Assembly (NCBI RefSeq): GCF_003943415.1
Contig: NZ_RJPK01000001.1
Location: 310,001 to 374,000, forward strand
Direction of reading: 5' to 3'
DNA from: Streptococcus oralis
Lineage (GTDB): Bacteria > Bacillota > Bacilli > Lactobacillales > Streptococcaceae
DNA length: 64,000 bases
Shown: piece after piece, positions 22,107 to 34,059 of the stretch
Layout of the letters: the number at the start of each line of letters is the position of its first letter
How positions within the stretch are numbered: position 1 is the first letter of the stretch
Notes under the pieces: model-generated
Database searches by the model: none
Told to the model about the DNA's origin: nothing
Seen by the model: the letters and a program-made list of their open reading frames with translations, nothing else
Translations under genes and position numbers: made by a program

Positions 22107-22946
22107 ATGAAGAGAAAGAAAATTGTCCTTGTACTTGCTCTGTTCTTTAGCTTCTTCCTGACGGCCTGTACTCAGAAGGCAAGTGATCCAAATCAGGATA
22201 ATTGGGCCAAATATCAAAAGCAGGGTAGCATTACTATTGGCTTTGACAATACCTTTGTTCCCATGGGATTTGAGGAAAAGAATGGCCAGTATGCGGGCTT
22301 TGATATTGACCTAGCCCAAGCTGTCTCTGAAAAGCTAGGAATTCAGATTAAATTTCAACCCATCGACTGGGATATGAAAGAAACCGAACTACAAAACGGT
22401 ACTATTGATGCCATCTGGAATGGCTATACAGCTACAGATGAACGAAAAGAGAAGGTTGCTTTTACCATTCCTTATATGGAAAATCAACAAGTTTTAGTTT
22501 CTAAAAAGTCTCAAAATATCCACTCAGTTCAGGATATGACTGACAAAGTTTTAGGGGGCCAGGCAGGATCTTCTGGTTATTTGGATTTTGAAGCCCAGCC
22601 AGACTTATTGAAAAATCGTGTCAAAGACCATAAAGCCAACCAATACCAAAGTTTCAATGAAGCCTTGATTGATTTGAAAAATGATCGGATTGATGCTTTG
22701 TTGATTGACCGGGTATATGCCAATTATTATCTCCAGTCTGAAGGGATATTAAACGACTACAATATCTTTTCAGCAGGGTTTGAAAGTGAAGCTTTTGCAG
22801 TTGGAGCACGTAAGGAAGATACAACTCTGGTTAATAAGATAAATGAAGGATTTTCTAGTCTTTACAAGGATGGTAAGTTCCAAGAAATTAGTCAAAAATG
22901 GTTTGGGGAAGATGTAGCCACCAGTCAGGTGAAAAATCAAGAATAA
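22107..22946 (+). CDS. Amino-acid ABC transporter substrate-binding lipoprotein
   Basis: A 279-residue family 3 solute-binding protein. The lipoprotein signal has a basic start (MKRKK), a hydrophobic core and lipobox LTAC (Cys about residue 21), so it is anchored to the outer face of the membrane. The SBP_bac_3 domain follows with GFDNTFVPMGFEEKNGQYAG. An in-frame GTG six bases upstream is rejected because GGAGG is well spaced for the ATG. The ligand is probably a polar or charged amino acid, not proven. Confidence 0.92.
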   Translation: MKRKKIVLVLALFFSFFLTACTQKASDPNQDNWAKYQKQGSITIGFDNTFVPMGFEEKNGQYAGFDIDLAQAVSEKLGIQIKFQPIDWDMKETELQNGTIDAIWNGYTATDERKEKVAFTIPYMENQQVLVSKKSQNIHSVQDMTDKVLGGQAGSSGYLDFEAQPDLLKNRVKDHKANQYQSFNEALIDLKNDRIDALLIDRVYANYYLQSEGILNDYNIFSAGFESEAFAVGARKEDTTLVNKINEGFSSLYKDGKFQEISQKWFGEDVATSQVKNQE

Positions 22947-22949
22947 GAA

Positions 22950-22979
22950 AAAGAGATTGAGTGTACCTCAGTCTCTTTT
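22950..22979 (+). terminator. Terminator of the ABC importer operon
   Basis: AAAGAGATTGAG pairs with CTCAGTCTCTTT (one wobble) and is followed by T residues. Confidence 0.8.
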
Positions 22980-22985
22980 AGTCTT

Positions 22986-23012
22986 AAAAATCCTCTGGTA
23001 ATCACCAGAGGA
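22986..23012 (-). terminator. Terminator of lysS
   Basis: A 9-bp perfect stem (TCCTCTGGT / ACCAGAGGA) with a 4-base loop. On the minus strand it is followed by five T residues. Confidence 0.85.
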
Positions 23013-23019
23013 CATTAGT

Positions 23020-24519
<1,500 letters not shown>

Positions 24520-24648
24520 CTAATTTTACTCAAAATTGAATACGATGAGTCATTTTTTGCGATACTCCCATTTTATCATAAATAGCAGAGAAATTCACGG
24601 ATATTCTTTGAAAACTAAAAAGAACTTGACTATTAAGATCAAGTCCCA

Positions 24649-25272
24649 TTATTTTCTTTGATAGGAAGTGTCATTCCATCTTTCTAGAATGAAGGTTTCA
24701 AAATCATCAGTCTCTAAAATTGTCAAACTAGCATTTGCCAAGCCTCCATCTTTGCGAAGGTGAGCCTCTTTATAGCCTAGAAGAGTACGTAGGCTAGCAG
24801 TGAGATTTGCACCATGACCGACGATTAGAATGTTTTCAGTCGGACTTCCTTTCAGAGATTTGATAAATTGAATGGTGCGTTTGGTAGTACTGTAAAGGGA
24901 TTCCGCTTCAAACATCCTTGTATCAAACTGGGCAAGATTGGAGCGAAAGGCCTTGATTTGTTGTGGATAGATGGCATTGAGCGTTGCGATTTTTAAACCT
25001 TCAAGTTTTCCAAGTTGCCATTCGCGTAGGTCTGGAATACTTTCTAAAGGACAGGGGGCCTGGAGTTGACTTTGGATAATTTCAGCAGATTTAACAGCTC
25101 TGGGTAAATCACTTGAATATATCTTATCAAAAGGAATATCCTTAAGATACTGGCCAAGTTGTTTTAGGGTGTCAATGGCTTCCGGAAGAAGGGGTGAGTC
25201 GCCACTAGCACCTTGAAAACGTCCTTCAAGATTCCAGAGAGTGCGACCATGACGAACAAAATAGAGTTTCAT
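24649..25272 (-). CDS. Histidine phosphatase (phosphoglycerate mutase-like) family protein
   Basis: A 207-residue enzyme with the phospho-acceptor motif RHGRT at residues 7-11, the second active-site His in LIVGHGAN, and the Arg/Glu residues typical of the branch. Family members include broad phosphatases and cofactor-dependent mutases, so the substrate is open. It directly abuts the ybaK gene (shared base at 25272), the middle of a minus-strand set. Confidence 0.88.
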   Translation of the reverse strand: MKLYFVRHGRTLWNLEGRFQGASGDSPLLPEAIDTLKQLGQYLKDIPFDKIYSSDLPRAVKSAEIIQSQLQAPCPLESIPDLREWQLGKLEGLKIATLNAIYPQQIKAFRSNLAQFDTRMFEAESLYSTTKRTIQFIKSLKGSPTENILIVGHGANLTASLRTLLGYKEAHLRKDGGLANASLTILETDDFETFILERWNDTSYQRK

Positions 25273-25754
25273 TACTTACTTTCCTCCAAGATATCAGCAA
25301 AATCCGCTTTTACAAAATTGACTAAGTCTTGGGGATCAATGATAATACTATGCCCGACTTCCCCAGCAGATACGATCATTTGCTCCAAATCCAAAGCAGT
25401 CTTATCAATAAAAATTGGATAATTGTGTTTTTGGCGAATGCCGACGGGGTTATTAGCCCCATGAATATAGCCTGTCGTTTTTTCTAGATCTTTTTGTGGA
25501 ATCATACTCACTTTTTTATTGCCAGAAACCTTTGCTAGTTTTTTCTCGGCAAGGTGTTCTGTTATGGGAACAATTCCAATAATCGGTCCTGTCTTGTCTC
25601 CCAAAAGAGCCAAGGTTTTAAAAATCTGTTTTCGGTCGTATTCAGGAGGTAGTTCTCCTTCAAGTGCATTGATTTGAATACCAGTATGGTCAATACCTGC
25701 CTTGGTCAAGATTTGTTCGACCAAGGTTTTTTTAATCTTGACTTTTTTTGCCAT
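25272..25754 (-). CDS. ybaK: Cys-tRNA(Pro) deacylase, YbaK/EbsC family
   Basis: A 160-residue YbaK-type editing domain. It contains the conserved Lys in KKVSMIPQKDLEKTTGYIHGANNPVGI and the C-terminal GEVGHSIIIDPQDL. It clears Cys wrongly charged on tRNA-Pro. It is between the DUF368 gene (shared base at 25754) and the phosphatase gene. Confidence 0.9.
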   Translation of the reverse strand: MAKKVKIKKTLVEQILTKAGIDHTGIQINALEGELPPEYDRKQIFKTLALLGDKTGPIIGIVPITEHLAEKKLAKVSGNKKVSMIPQKDLEKTTGYIHGANNPVGIRQKHNYPIFIDKTALDLEQMIVSAGEVGHSIIIDPQDLVNFVKADFADILEESK

Positions 25755-26596
25755 TATTTATACTTATCCTCCAACTGACTCATCCAGATACCAAGCCAAA
25801 TGCCAAGCGCAAAGAAGAAGGCAACGAGTACATAGCTCACAATAGAAAGTCCAGTGTATTGGATACTTTCAGCATTTCCAGCATTTGGAATCAAAATTAA
25901 GAGGGTGCTTGATAGAACAATCCCAATGATAAAGTGATAAACACGGGAGTGATAGTTGTTCAAGGCATGGTCCATTAGTTTTGAAAAGATAATGAGGGTT
26001 GCTCCTGCACCAATCCCGATAGGAAGGAAGGTACCAAACAAATCAAAGGTCTTAAAACCAGTGAGCATTGGAGCGTACAGTCCCAAAATCAAAAGTAGAT
26101 TTGACGGACTTAAACCAGGCACCAAGACACCAAGAGCTAAAAGAACACCTGCCAAGATGAAGTTTGCAAAACTAGCACTGAGTGATCCTACGACAAAATT
26201 GAGAGCGTAAAGCCCCAACCCAGAAATGATAAAGGTAGCCCAGAACCAGACTAGGTCAATCTTATCACGATCAGATTCTCGAGTAGATTCTTTAAGGAGG
26301 CTAGGAACTGTACCGATGATAGCTCCCGCAAAGCTCCACAAAACATAGACTTGGTAATTTTCTAGCAAATACTCGATCGGATAGGAAAACAAACCAATCC
26401 CTAGCAACATCCCGATAGCTACTGGGATAAAGTAAAGGACATTCTCTTTAAAATCCTTAAAGGGATGAGCCAGAAAGCCAATCATTCGCTCGTAAATTCC
26501 CAAAATAGCTGCTAAAACACCGCCAGAAATTCCTGGTAGGATAAACCCTAATGCGATGACGATTCCTTTAATAACTCGTGCAATCCATGAAAACAT
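25754..26596 (-). CDS. DUF368 membrane protein
   Basis: A 280-residue protein with about eight hydrophobic helices and the family motifs GFILPGISGGVLAAILGIYE and LALGVLVPGLSPSNLLLILGLY. DUF368 proteins have been linked to undecaprenyl-phosphate recycling (PopT). The open frame begins at 26674, but TTGAGGA before the ATG at 26596 and the family N terminus (MFSWIARVIKGI) support the later start. Confidence 0.85.
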   Translation of the reverse strand: MFSWIARVIKGIVIALGFILPGISGGVLAAILGIYERMIGFLAHPFKDFKENVLYFIPVAIGMLLGIGLFSYPIEYLLENYQVYVLWSFAGAIIGTVPSLLKESTRESDRDKIDLVWFWATFIISGLGLYALNFVVGSLSASFANFILAGVLLALGVLVPGLSPSNLLLILGLYAPMLTGFKTFDLFGTFLPIGIGAGATLIIFSKLMDHALNNYHSRVYHFIIGIVLSSTLLILIPNAGNAESIQYTGLSIVSYVLVAFFFALGIWLGIWMSQLEDKYK

Positions 26597-26702
26597 AATA
26601 AAATCCTCAATTTCATAAAATTCTTTCTCTATGCTATCAATTATAACACAGACAGGGAGAAAATGAAAAAACAAGTGAAAAAGTTTGTTATTTTCACTTG
26701 TC

Positions 26703-27503
26703 TTATGGCCTTAAAAATAGTTTTCTGAAGGTTTCTTCCTTCTCTTTAGCAGTAGAAATCAGATTGATGTCCAAATGATGTTCAAATCCTGCAATTCTTC
26801 CTTTAGATGTGTACTGGTGGAGATCGTAGTCCAGATCAGTATTTGGCTTCGTTTCAAAATAACCAGAGTCCGTTCCATAGGAAGGGATCCAAATAGCAGT
26901 GAACTTTTCTGTATTGATACTATGCTCTTGCATGAAGTAAACTCCAACGTAGATGCCGATGTTTTTAGCGCCGAGAGCTGCCAGTTTGGCGCGAAAGGCC
27001 TCAACACCTTCATTCATATCAGACATTGTTTTTTCTTCAACATCTAACCAGTAGTAGCTAGGATTGTAGGGAGAAGCAGCATTGTAGAAGACTTCAGCAG
27101 CCTTCTCCATATCTTCTTTGCTTTTTCCAGCAACGTAAGCATAAACACCCACAGGGACATTCCGTTTTTGGAATTCTGATATGTGATTTTTATAAGCTTT
27201 ATCGACACCATTGATAAAGGCAGCATCATTTGCTTCAGTATGCTGAGCCCCATTGTGCACGCGAACGATAACACCAGAAATGTTTTGAGATAAGGTATCG
27301 TAGTTAATCTCCTCAGGTCTTTGCCAACCAGAGACGTCGATAATGGGTTTGTCAAGATTATGCAAGGCTTGTGTTTCAACTTGAAGAGCATTTGGTTTTG
27401 TTTTGATAGGATGGTCCTCAAAACTTGGTCTATTGAGGAGTAAAATCGCTATGAAAATTCCAAATAAACTAAAAATAATAGCTGGATGAATTTTTTTTCT
27501 CAT
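26703..27503 (-). CDS. Membrane-anchored GH25 muramidase (lysozyme family)
   Basis: A 266-residue protein with an N-terminal membrane helix (about 8-25) and a glycoside hydrolase 25 domain (about 53-262). The catalytic acids are expected in IIDVSGWQ and YYWLDVEE. The fold's terminal LDINLIS is present. No cell-wall-binding repeats are seen, so it probably acts at the membrane side of the wall. It is divergent from glmU, the same neighbourhood as in pneumococcus. Confidence 0.88.
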   Translation of the reverse strand: MRKKIHPAIIFSLFGIFIAILLLNRPSFEDHPIKTKPNALQVETQALHNLDKPIIDVSGWQRPEEINYDTLSQNISGVIVRVHNGAQHTEANDAAFINGVDKAYKNHISEFQKRNVPVGVYAYVAGKSKEDMEKAAEVFYNAASPYNPSYYWLDVEEKTMSDMNEGVEAFRAKLAALGAKNIGIYVGVYFMQEHSINTEKFTAIWIPSYGTDSGYFETKPNTDLDYDLHQYTSKGRIAGFEHHLDINLISTAKEKEETFRKLFLRP

Positions 27504-27621
27504 ACTTATTTAGTTTATCGTAAAAATTTAAAAAAATCAAAGGAAACAGTTTAGAAATGTAGACAAGTAGGGGATATTTTCAGGAAAGCACCTGTTTGTT
27601 TGTTCTTTAAAAGTAAAATTA

Positions 27622-27630
27622 TGGTATAAT
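27622..27630 (+). promoter_or_regulatory. Extended -10 promoter of glmU
   Basis: TGGTATAAT (extended -10), 32 bases before the glmU ATG. The same ATGGTATAAT form is used at 18241 and 48812. Confidence 0.65.
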
Positions 27631-27634
27631 ATAA

Positions 27635-29041
<1,407 letters not shown>

Positions 29042-29050
29042 GAGTTTGTC

Positions 29051-29596
29051 ATGGAATTTGAAGAAAAAACGATTAGTCGTAAGGAAATCTATCAAGGTCC
29101 TATTTTCAAACTAGTACAAGACCAGGTGGAACTACCAGAAGGAAAGGGGACTGCCCAACGTGACTTAATTTTTCACAATGGAGCTGTTTGTGTACTAGCT
29201 GTGACAGCTGAAGACGAAATCGTTCTTGTTAAGCAATACCGAAAGGCAATCGAGGCGGTTTCTTATGAGATTCCTGCTGGTAAACTAGAACTTGGTGAAA
29301 ATGCTGATCCAATGGCAGCGGCACTTCGTGAATTGGAAGAAGAGGTTGCCTACACTGGTAAGTTAGAACTGTTGTACGATTTCTATTCTGCGATTGGATT
29401 TTGTAATGAAAAACTAAAACTCTACCTCGCTAGTGATTTGGTCAAGGTAGAAAATCCTCGTCCGCAAGACGATGATGAAACCTTGGAAGTTCTAGAAGTG
29501 AGTCTAGAGGAGGCCAAGAACCTGATCCAGTCAGGTCATATCTGTGATGCCAAGACTATTATGGCGATCCAGTACTGGGAACTACAAAAGAAATAG
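29051..29596 (+). CDS. Nudix hydrolase, ADP-ribose pyrophosphatase-like
   Basis: A 181-residue Nudix protein. The Nudix box is [18 protein letters not shown] (about residues 79-96); the usual Gly after the EE pair is replaced by Ala. Sequence before the box ([21 protein letters not shown]) is typical of the NudF ADP-sugar group. It lies 9 bp after glmU. Confidence 0.88.
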   Translation: MEFEEKTISRKEIYQGPIFKLVQDQVELPEGKGTAQRDLIFHNGAVCVLAVTAEDEIVLVKQYRKAIEAVSYEIPAGKLELGENADPMAAALRELEEEVAYTGKLELLYDFYSAIGFCNEKLKLYLASDLVKVENPRPQDDDETLEVLEVSLEEAKNLIQSGHICDAKTIMAIQYWELQKK

Positions 29597-29607
29597 AGGA
29601 GAAACCC

Positions 29608-29919
29608 ATGGGAAAACCTTTATTAACAGACGAAATGATTGAACGTGCCAACCGCGGTGAGGAAATATCAGGGCCACCTCTTCAAGATGATGAGGAAACA
29701 AAGATCCTACCAACGTCTTCACAACATTTTAGTTATTCACGTTCTAGAGACCACGGTTTTAGTCAAGATACACTTACAATCGAAGTAGAGCCAACGATTC
29801 ATAAGAGCCGTCGCATTGAGAACACTAAGAGAAATGTCTTCAACTCAAAACTCAACCGAGTCTTGTTTGTGGTGATTTTACTTTTGATTTTGCTAGTTTT
29901 GGCGATGAAACTCTTGTAA
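29608..29919 (+). CDS. macP: MacP, membrane cofactor of PBP2a
   Basis: A 103-residue protein with a polar, phosphorylation-type N-terminal region and one membrane helix at the very C terminus (about 82-102). The start [17 protein letters not shown], size and place between the nudix and mtnN genes match pneumococcal MacP, the StkP substrate that activates the cell-wall synthase PBP2a. The assignment is by recognition of family and neighbourhood. Confidence 0.85.
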   Translation: MGKPLLTDEMIERANRGEEISGPPLQDDEETKILPTSSQHFSYSRSRDHGFSQDTLTIEVEPTIHKSRRIENTKRNVFNSKLNRVLFVVILLLILLVLAMKLL

Positions 29920-29934
29920 TTGAAAGGACATGAA

Positions 29935-30627
29935 ATGAAAATTGGAATCATTGCTGCCATGCCAGAAGAGCTGATACATTTGATTCAGAATTTGGACAAA
30001 CCACAAGAAGTCCAAGTCATGGGAAATAGCTACTACACTGGCACTATTGGCAAGACAGAAGTTGTCCTAGTTCAGAGTGGGATCGGGAAGGTCATGTCGG
30101 CTATGAGTGTAGCTGTCCTAGCTGACCATTTTCAAGTAGAAGCCATCATCAATACAGGATCTGCAGGTGCTCTTGCAGAAGGGATTGCCGTTGGTGATGT
30201 AGTGATTGCGGATAAACTAGTCTATCATGATGTGGACGTGACTGCATTTGGCTATGCTTATGGTCAGATGGCTGGTCAACCCCTCTACTTTGAATCTGAT
30301 AAGAACTTTATCACTAGGATTCAAGAAAGTTTATCTCAATTAGAGCAGACTTGGCACCTAGGCTTGATTGCTACAGGGGACAGTTTTATAGCTGGAGATG
30401 ATAAGATTGCTACTATCAAATCCCACTTTCCAGATGTTTTAGCAGTTGAAATGGAAGGGGCAGCCATTGCTCAAGCGGCTCAGGCTCTTGACCTACCTTT
30501 CCTCGTCATTCGCGCTATGAGTGACAATGCCAATCACGAGGCCTCTATCTCATTTGATGAGTTTATTATCGAAGCTGGACGTCGTTCGGCCCAAGTCTTA
30601 CTAGCCTTTTTAAAGGCCTTGAATTAA
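29935..30627 (+). CDS. mtnN: 5'-methylthioadenosine/S-adenosylhomocysteine nucleosidase
   Basis: A 230-residue nucleosidase (Pfs). It has the N-terminal KIGIIAAMPEE, the nucleoside-binding VQSGIGKVMSAMSVAVL, NTGSAGAL, and the catalytic region AVEMEGAAIAQ and RAMSDNA. It recycles SAM by-products and makes the AI-2 precursor. An in-frame TTG at 29920 is less likely; AAAGGA is well placed for the ATG at 29935. Confidence 0.96.
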   Translation: MKIGIIAAMPEELIHLIQNLDKPQEVQVMGNSYYTGTIGKTEVVLVQSGIGKVMSAMSVAVLADHFQVEAIINTGSAGALAEGIAVGDVVIADKLVYHDVDVTAFGYAYGQMAGQPLYFESDKNFITRIQESLSQLEQTWHLGLIATGDSFIAGDDKIATIKSHFPDVLAVEMEGAAIAQAAQALDLPFLVIRAMSDNANHEASISFDEFIIEAGRRSAQVLLAFLKALN

Positions 30628-30635
30628 GCGGAAAT

Positions 30636-30664
30636 TTGACAGTTTATCTAGCTTATGATAAGAT
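30636..30664 (+). promoter_or_regulatory. Promoter of rocS
   Basis: TTGACA (30636-30641) and TAAGAT (30659-30664) with a 17-base spacer, 39 bases before the ATG. Confidence 0.75.
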
Positions 30665-30703
30665 TTAAATAAAGAAAAGCTAGAAAACGTTTCAGAGGAT
30701 ATT

Positions 30704-31198
30704 ATGAGTATTGAAATGACCGTCAGCGAGATTGCAGAGGTCTTAGGACTATCTCGTCAGGCAATCAACAATCGTGTCAAAGAACTTCCAGAAGAGGACA
30801 CGAAAAAAAATGACAAAGGTGTAACAGTAGTTACTCGAAGTGGCTTAATCAAGCTAGAAGAAATCTATAAAAAAACGATTTTTGAAGATGAACCAGTCAG
30901 TGATGATGTCAAACAACGCGAACTGATGGAAATCTTGGTCGATGAGAAAAATGCTGAAATTCTTCGTTTGTACGAGCAACTCAAGGCCAAGGATCAGCAA
31001 CTGGCAGAAAAAGATGAGCAGATGCGCATCAAAGACCGCCAGATTGCAGAAAAGGACAAACAATTGGATCAACAACAACAGTTGACTCTTCAAGCTATGA
31101 AGGATCAAGAAAGCTTGAAACTCGAGTTGGACCAAGCAAAAGAAGAAGTCCAAGCAACCAAAAAAGGCTTTTTTGCTCGCCTGTTTGGAGGAAAATAA
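30704..31198 (+). CDS. rocS: RocS-like chromosome segregation protein (HTH, coiled coil, amphipathic tail)
   Basis: A 164-residue protein. The N-terminal helix-turn-helix (VSEIAEVLGLSRQAINNRVKEL, given here only as a motif of residues 7-28) is followed by a long charged coiled coil with repeated AEKD/IKD units (about 75-150) and a C-terminal amphipathic segment KKGFFARLFGGK. This is the architecture of RocS, which links the chromosome to the membrane and capsule machinery in pneumococcus. Position after macP and mtnN also matches. Identification from domains and context. Confidence 0.82.
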   Translation: MSIEMTVSEIAEVLGLSRQAINNRVKELPEEDTKKNDKGVTVVTRSGLIKLEEIYKKTIFEDEPVSDDVKQRELMEILVDEKNAEILRLYEQLKAKDQQLAEKDEQMRIKDRQIAEKDKQLDQQQQLTLQAMKDQESLKLELDQAKEEVQATKKGFFARLFGGK

Positions 31199-31239
31199 AG
31201 AAGCTGTTTGGGTTATTCACTAACCTGATGGCTTCTTTT
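31197..31239 (+). terminator. Terminator of rocS
   Basis: AAAGAAGC pairs with GCTTCTTT, with an inner GGTT/AACC stem, followed by T residues. Confidence 0.75.
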
Positions 31240-31279
31240 ATTATTTATAGTTTAAATTGAGTCGGAATTGAGGTAAATG

Positions 31280-31870
31280 ATGGAAAAATTAAGAGACTAT
31301 ATCGCCTTTGACTTAGAATTCAATCAACACGAAGGGATTACCCATTTAATTCAGGTATCAGCAGTTCGCTTTCAAGATGGTCAAGAGATAGGTGCTTTTG
31401 ATTCTTATGTCCATACCAGCGTGCCTTTAAAGAGTTTTATCAATGGTTTGACAGGAATTACAGCTGAAACTTTGAAAGATGCGCCAATGGTGGAGCAAGT
31501 TTTAAAGGACTTTCAGGCATTTGTTGGCAATTCACCTATCGTTGGCTACAATGCAGCCAAGAGTGATTTGCCTATTCTCTTGGAGCATGGCTTGGACTAT
31601 CGTGACCAGTACAAGGTCGACCTATATGATGAGGCTTTTGAACGTCGTAGTTCCGATCTACACGGCATAGCTAATCTCAAATTGCAAACTGTAGCTAATT
31701 TCTTAGGCTTTCATGGTAAGTCACATAATAGTTTAGAAGATGCCCGCATGACAGCGCGTGTTTATGAAGCCTTTCTGGAGTCTGACGAAGGAAAACTATT
31801 GTTAGAAGAACAGAGTAATCTATCCATGAATCCCTTTGGTGGGCTAGACTTATCTCAATTTCTAGACTAG
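31280..31870 (+). CDS. DEDDh 3'-5' exonuclease (DnaQ-like)
   Basis: A 196-residue exonuclease with motif I FDLEFN (acidic pair D-x-E), motif II NAAKSDLPIL, and motif III HNSLEDARMTARV (His and Asp). It is a single-domain DnaQ fold, probably acting on DNA or RNA ends. Two ATG codons occur in tandem; the second at 31280 is 6 bases from GAGG and preferred. It lies upstream of the GDPD gene with an 8-bp gap. It is not closely like the DEDD protein of the CRISPR locus at 44174. Confidence 0.85.
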   Translation: MEKLRDYIAFDLEFNQHEGITHLIQVSAVRFQDGQEIGAFDSYVHTSVPLKSFINGLTGITAETLKDAPMVEQVLKDFQAFVGNSPIVGYNAAKSDLPILLEHGLDYRDQYKVDLYDEAFERRSSDLHGIANLKLQTVANFLGFHGKSHNSLEDARMTARVYEAFLESDEGKLLLEEQSNLSMNPFGGLDLSQFLD

Positions 31871-31878
31871 GAGTGCTT

Positions 31879-33642
31879 ATGAAACCTGAAAAACCTAAAA
31901 AACTAGGTTTTAGGAAAATTTACCTCAACCTAGATAAAGTTCTCTTCCTCTTTTTCTTAATTTTCATGATGGTGGAATATCTGTGGTTACCTCTCAATTC
32001 TTTTCTTGCTGGTCTTTTACTCAGCCAGACAGGCTATTTGTTTATTTCTTACAATAATATTTTTGCCATTATCACGAGTTCTCCTTTAATCAGTCTTGCC
32101 TTTCTCGTCTTGATTGTAATCAATCTTTTGGTGGCCTATTTCCAGATTTGCCTCCTCTTTATTGGGGCGCGCCACCTTCTCTACCACGAAAAGAGAACCT
32201 TGATTGAGTACAGTCGCAAAGTTTTCCAGCAAAGTATTCTGTTCATGAAACGCTTGAGTTTCTGTAAGATGGCCTTTGTATTCTTCTACGTAGCCATGCT
32301 CTTTCCTTTCATCAGGAAAATTTTAAAAATTTATTACTTAAATAAAATCGTTATTCCAGACTTTATTGTGACTTATCTGGAAGACAAATACTGGCTAGTG
32401 GGCTTGATGATTTTTGCCTCTGCTTGGATTTTGCTCTATGTGTCTGTCCGACTTATGTTTGCCCTTCCGAAGATTCTCTTTGAAAAGAGGACTGTGAGAG
32501 AAGGAGTAAAATATAGCCTACAAAAGACAAAAAAACAAGTTCTCTTTTATGCTTGGAACTTGCTACTCATTATTATTAAAACCTATCTCTTTTTCTTCCT
32601 TCTCTTGACTCCTTTGCTAATAGGGCAGATTGTAATTGACAATTTAACACAGAAAGAATCACTGATTCTTGGAGTTATCAACTTTGTCTTGATAAAAAAC
32701 ATCCACTATATGGCGTTGACCTATTTCCTTGTTAAGTTTGTCTCCTTTTTGACCGGTGAGGAACTGGAGATTATGCCAAGAAGAAAAAAAGACCATTTGA
32801 TGAGATGGGGAGTTATGGGCTGCGCTAGTATCTTTTTTGCGCTGGAAGGTTATATCTATCTGGAAGCTCCTGTGACAAATACCCCTTTAGTCATTTCACA
32901 TAGGGGCGTTTCAAATAAAAATGGTGTACAAAATACTGTCCAGTCTTTGGAAAAAACAGCGCAACTGAAACCAGATTTGATTGAAATGGATGTACAGGAG
33001 ACCAAAGATGGTCAGTTTGTGATGATGCATGACGCCAATCTTAAGAACTTAGCAGGTATCAATGCCAGACCTCAAGACTTGACTTTGGAGGAGTTGACAG
33101 GGTTAGATATTTCTGAAAATGGCTATCGAACCAAGATATCTAGTTTTGATGACTATCTCAATCGCGCGAATGAACTTCATCAAAGATTGTTGATTGAAAT
33201 CAAAACCAGTAAAAAAGACAGTCCACAAATGATGGAACGTTTTCTAGAGAAGTATGGAACGATTATCAAGCAGTATGGTCATCAGATGCAATCACTAGAC
33301 TATCATGTGATTGACCAAGTTTTGAAATATGATTCGACTATTCCAGCTTATTTCATCTTGCCTTATAATAGTATTTTCCCAAAAACCAAGGCAACGGGCT
33401 ATACCATGGAGTATTCAACATTGGATGAATATTTTGTTACTAAACTTTGGTATACAGAACAAAAGCTTTACGTATGGACCATCAATAGCTCTGACGCACT
33501 TGATAAATCGTTGCAGTTGTCAGTGGATGGGATGATTACAGATGACATGGAGATGCTACAGGAGACTTTAGCAGCAGCTCAGGAAGATCCAGAATACACC
33601 GATCTCCTTTTGAAAAAAGCTACGGAGTTCTTTAATTTCTAA
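31879..33642 (+). CDS. Membrane glycerophosphodiester phosphodiesterase
   Basis: A 587-residue protein. The N-terminal half (about 20-325) carries about seven membrane helices of the GPDPase_memb type, and the C-terminal half (about 332-575) is a GDPD TIM barrel with the conserved ISHRG, the Glu pair region LIEMDVQETKDG and the His of MMHD. It probably cleaves glycerophosphodiesters at the outer face of the membrane, for example from lipoteichoic acid or lipid turnover. The GTG six bases before the ATG is likely not used, as TAGGAG fits the ATG. Confidence 0.88.
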   Translation: MKPEKPKKLGFRKIYLNLDKVLFLFFLIFMMVEYLWLPLNSFLAGLLLSQTGYLFISYNNIFAIITSSPLISLAFLVLIVINLLVAYFQICLLFIGARHLLYHEKRTLIEYSRKVFQQSILFMKRLSFCKMAFVFFYVAMLFPFIRKILKIYYLNKIVIPDFIVTYLEDKYWLVGLMIFASAWILLYVSVRLMFALPKILFEKRTVREGVKYSLQKTKKQVLFYAWNLLLIIIKTYLFFFLLLTPLLIGQIVIDNLTQKESLILGVINFVLIKNIHYMALTYFLVKFVSFLTGEELEIMPRRKKDHLMRWGVMGCASIFFALEGYIYLEAPVTNTPLVISHRGVSNKNGVQNTVQSLEKTAQLKPDLIEMDVQETKDGQFVMMHDANLKNLAGINARPQDLTLEELTGLDISENGYRTKISSFDDYLNRANELHQRLLIEIKTSKKDSPQMMERFLEKYGTIIKQYGHQMQSLDYHVIDQVLKYDSTIPAYFILPYNSIFPKTKATGYTMEYSTLDEYFVTKLWYTEQKLYVWTINSSDALDKSLQLSVDGMITDDMEMLQETLAAAQEDPEYTDLLLKKATEFFNF

Positions 33643-33644
33643 CA

Positions 33645-33680
33645 TAGAAAAAAGGAGAAGTGAACCTTCCTCCTTTTTCT
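33645..33680 (+). terminator. Terminator of the GDPD gene
   Basis: AGAAAAAAGGAG-AAG pairs with CTTCCTCCTTTTTCT. It may also serve the convergent ebfC gene. Confidence 0.7.
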
Positions 33681-33688
33681 GTAGGTGA

Positions 33689-33988
33689 TTAGAATGGTAA
33701 TTTTCCAGCGAAAGCACCTAGTTTTTTCTTAGTCGTTTCATCGATTTGTTCTAGAGCAGCGTTGATGGCTTGAACGGTCATATCAGACAAGGTTTCTAGG
33801 TCTTCTGGATCTACAACTGCTGGACTGAAGTCAATACTAACAACTTTTTTATCTCCAGTTAAGGTCGCTTGGACAAGGTCTTGAGCAGATTTTCCAACAA
33901 ATTGCATAGCAGCGAGTTCTGCTTGGCTTTGTTCCATTTGTTTTTGAAGTTTTTGTGCTTGACGCATCATGTTTTGCATGTTCATCAT
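33689..33988 (-). CDS. ebfC: YbaB/EbfC-family nucleoid-associated protein
   Basis: A 99-residue protein of the YbaB/EbfC family with an N-terminal Met/Gln-rich coiled coil ([18 protein letters not shown], residues 1-18) and the dimer core [19 protein letters not shown]. Dimers bind DNA like a pincer. It is the last core gene before the integrase remnant and CRISPR island. Confidence 0.92.
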   Translation of the reverse strand: MMNMQNMMRQAQKLQKQMEQSQAELAAMQFVGKSAQDLVQATLTGDKKVVSIDFSPAVVDPEDLETLSDMTVQAINAALEQIDETTKKKLGAFAGKLPF

Positions 33989-34059
33989 AAGATTTTTAAG
34001 ATTCCTTTCGTATCAAGGCTTTGAGCCTTGTTTTATAAATTTTTTTGCCATTTTTTGCC

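Noticed and set aside
31280..31870. A second CRISPR-related DEDD nuclease
   Set aside because: It is a general DnaQ-like exonuclease in a core gene neighbourhood, far from the island.
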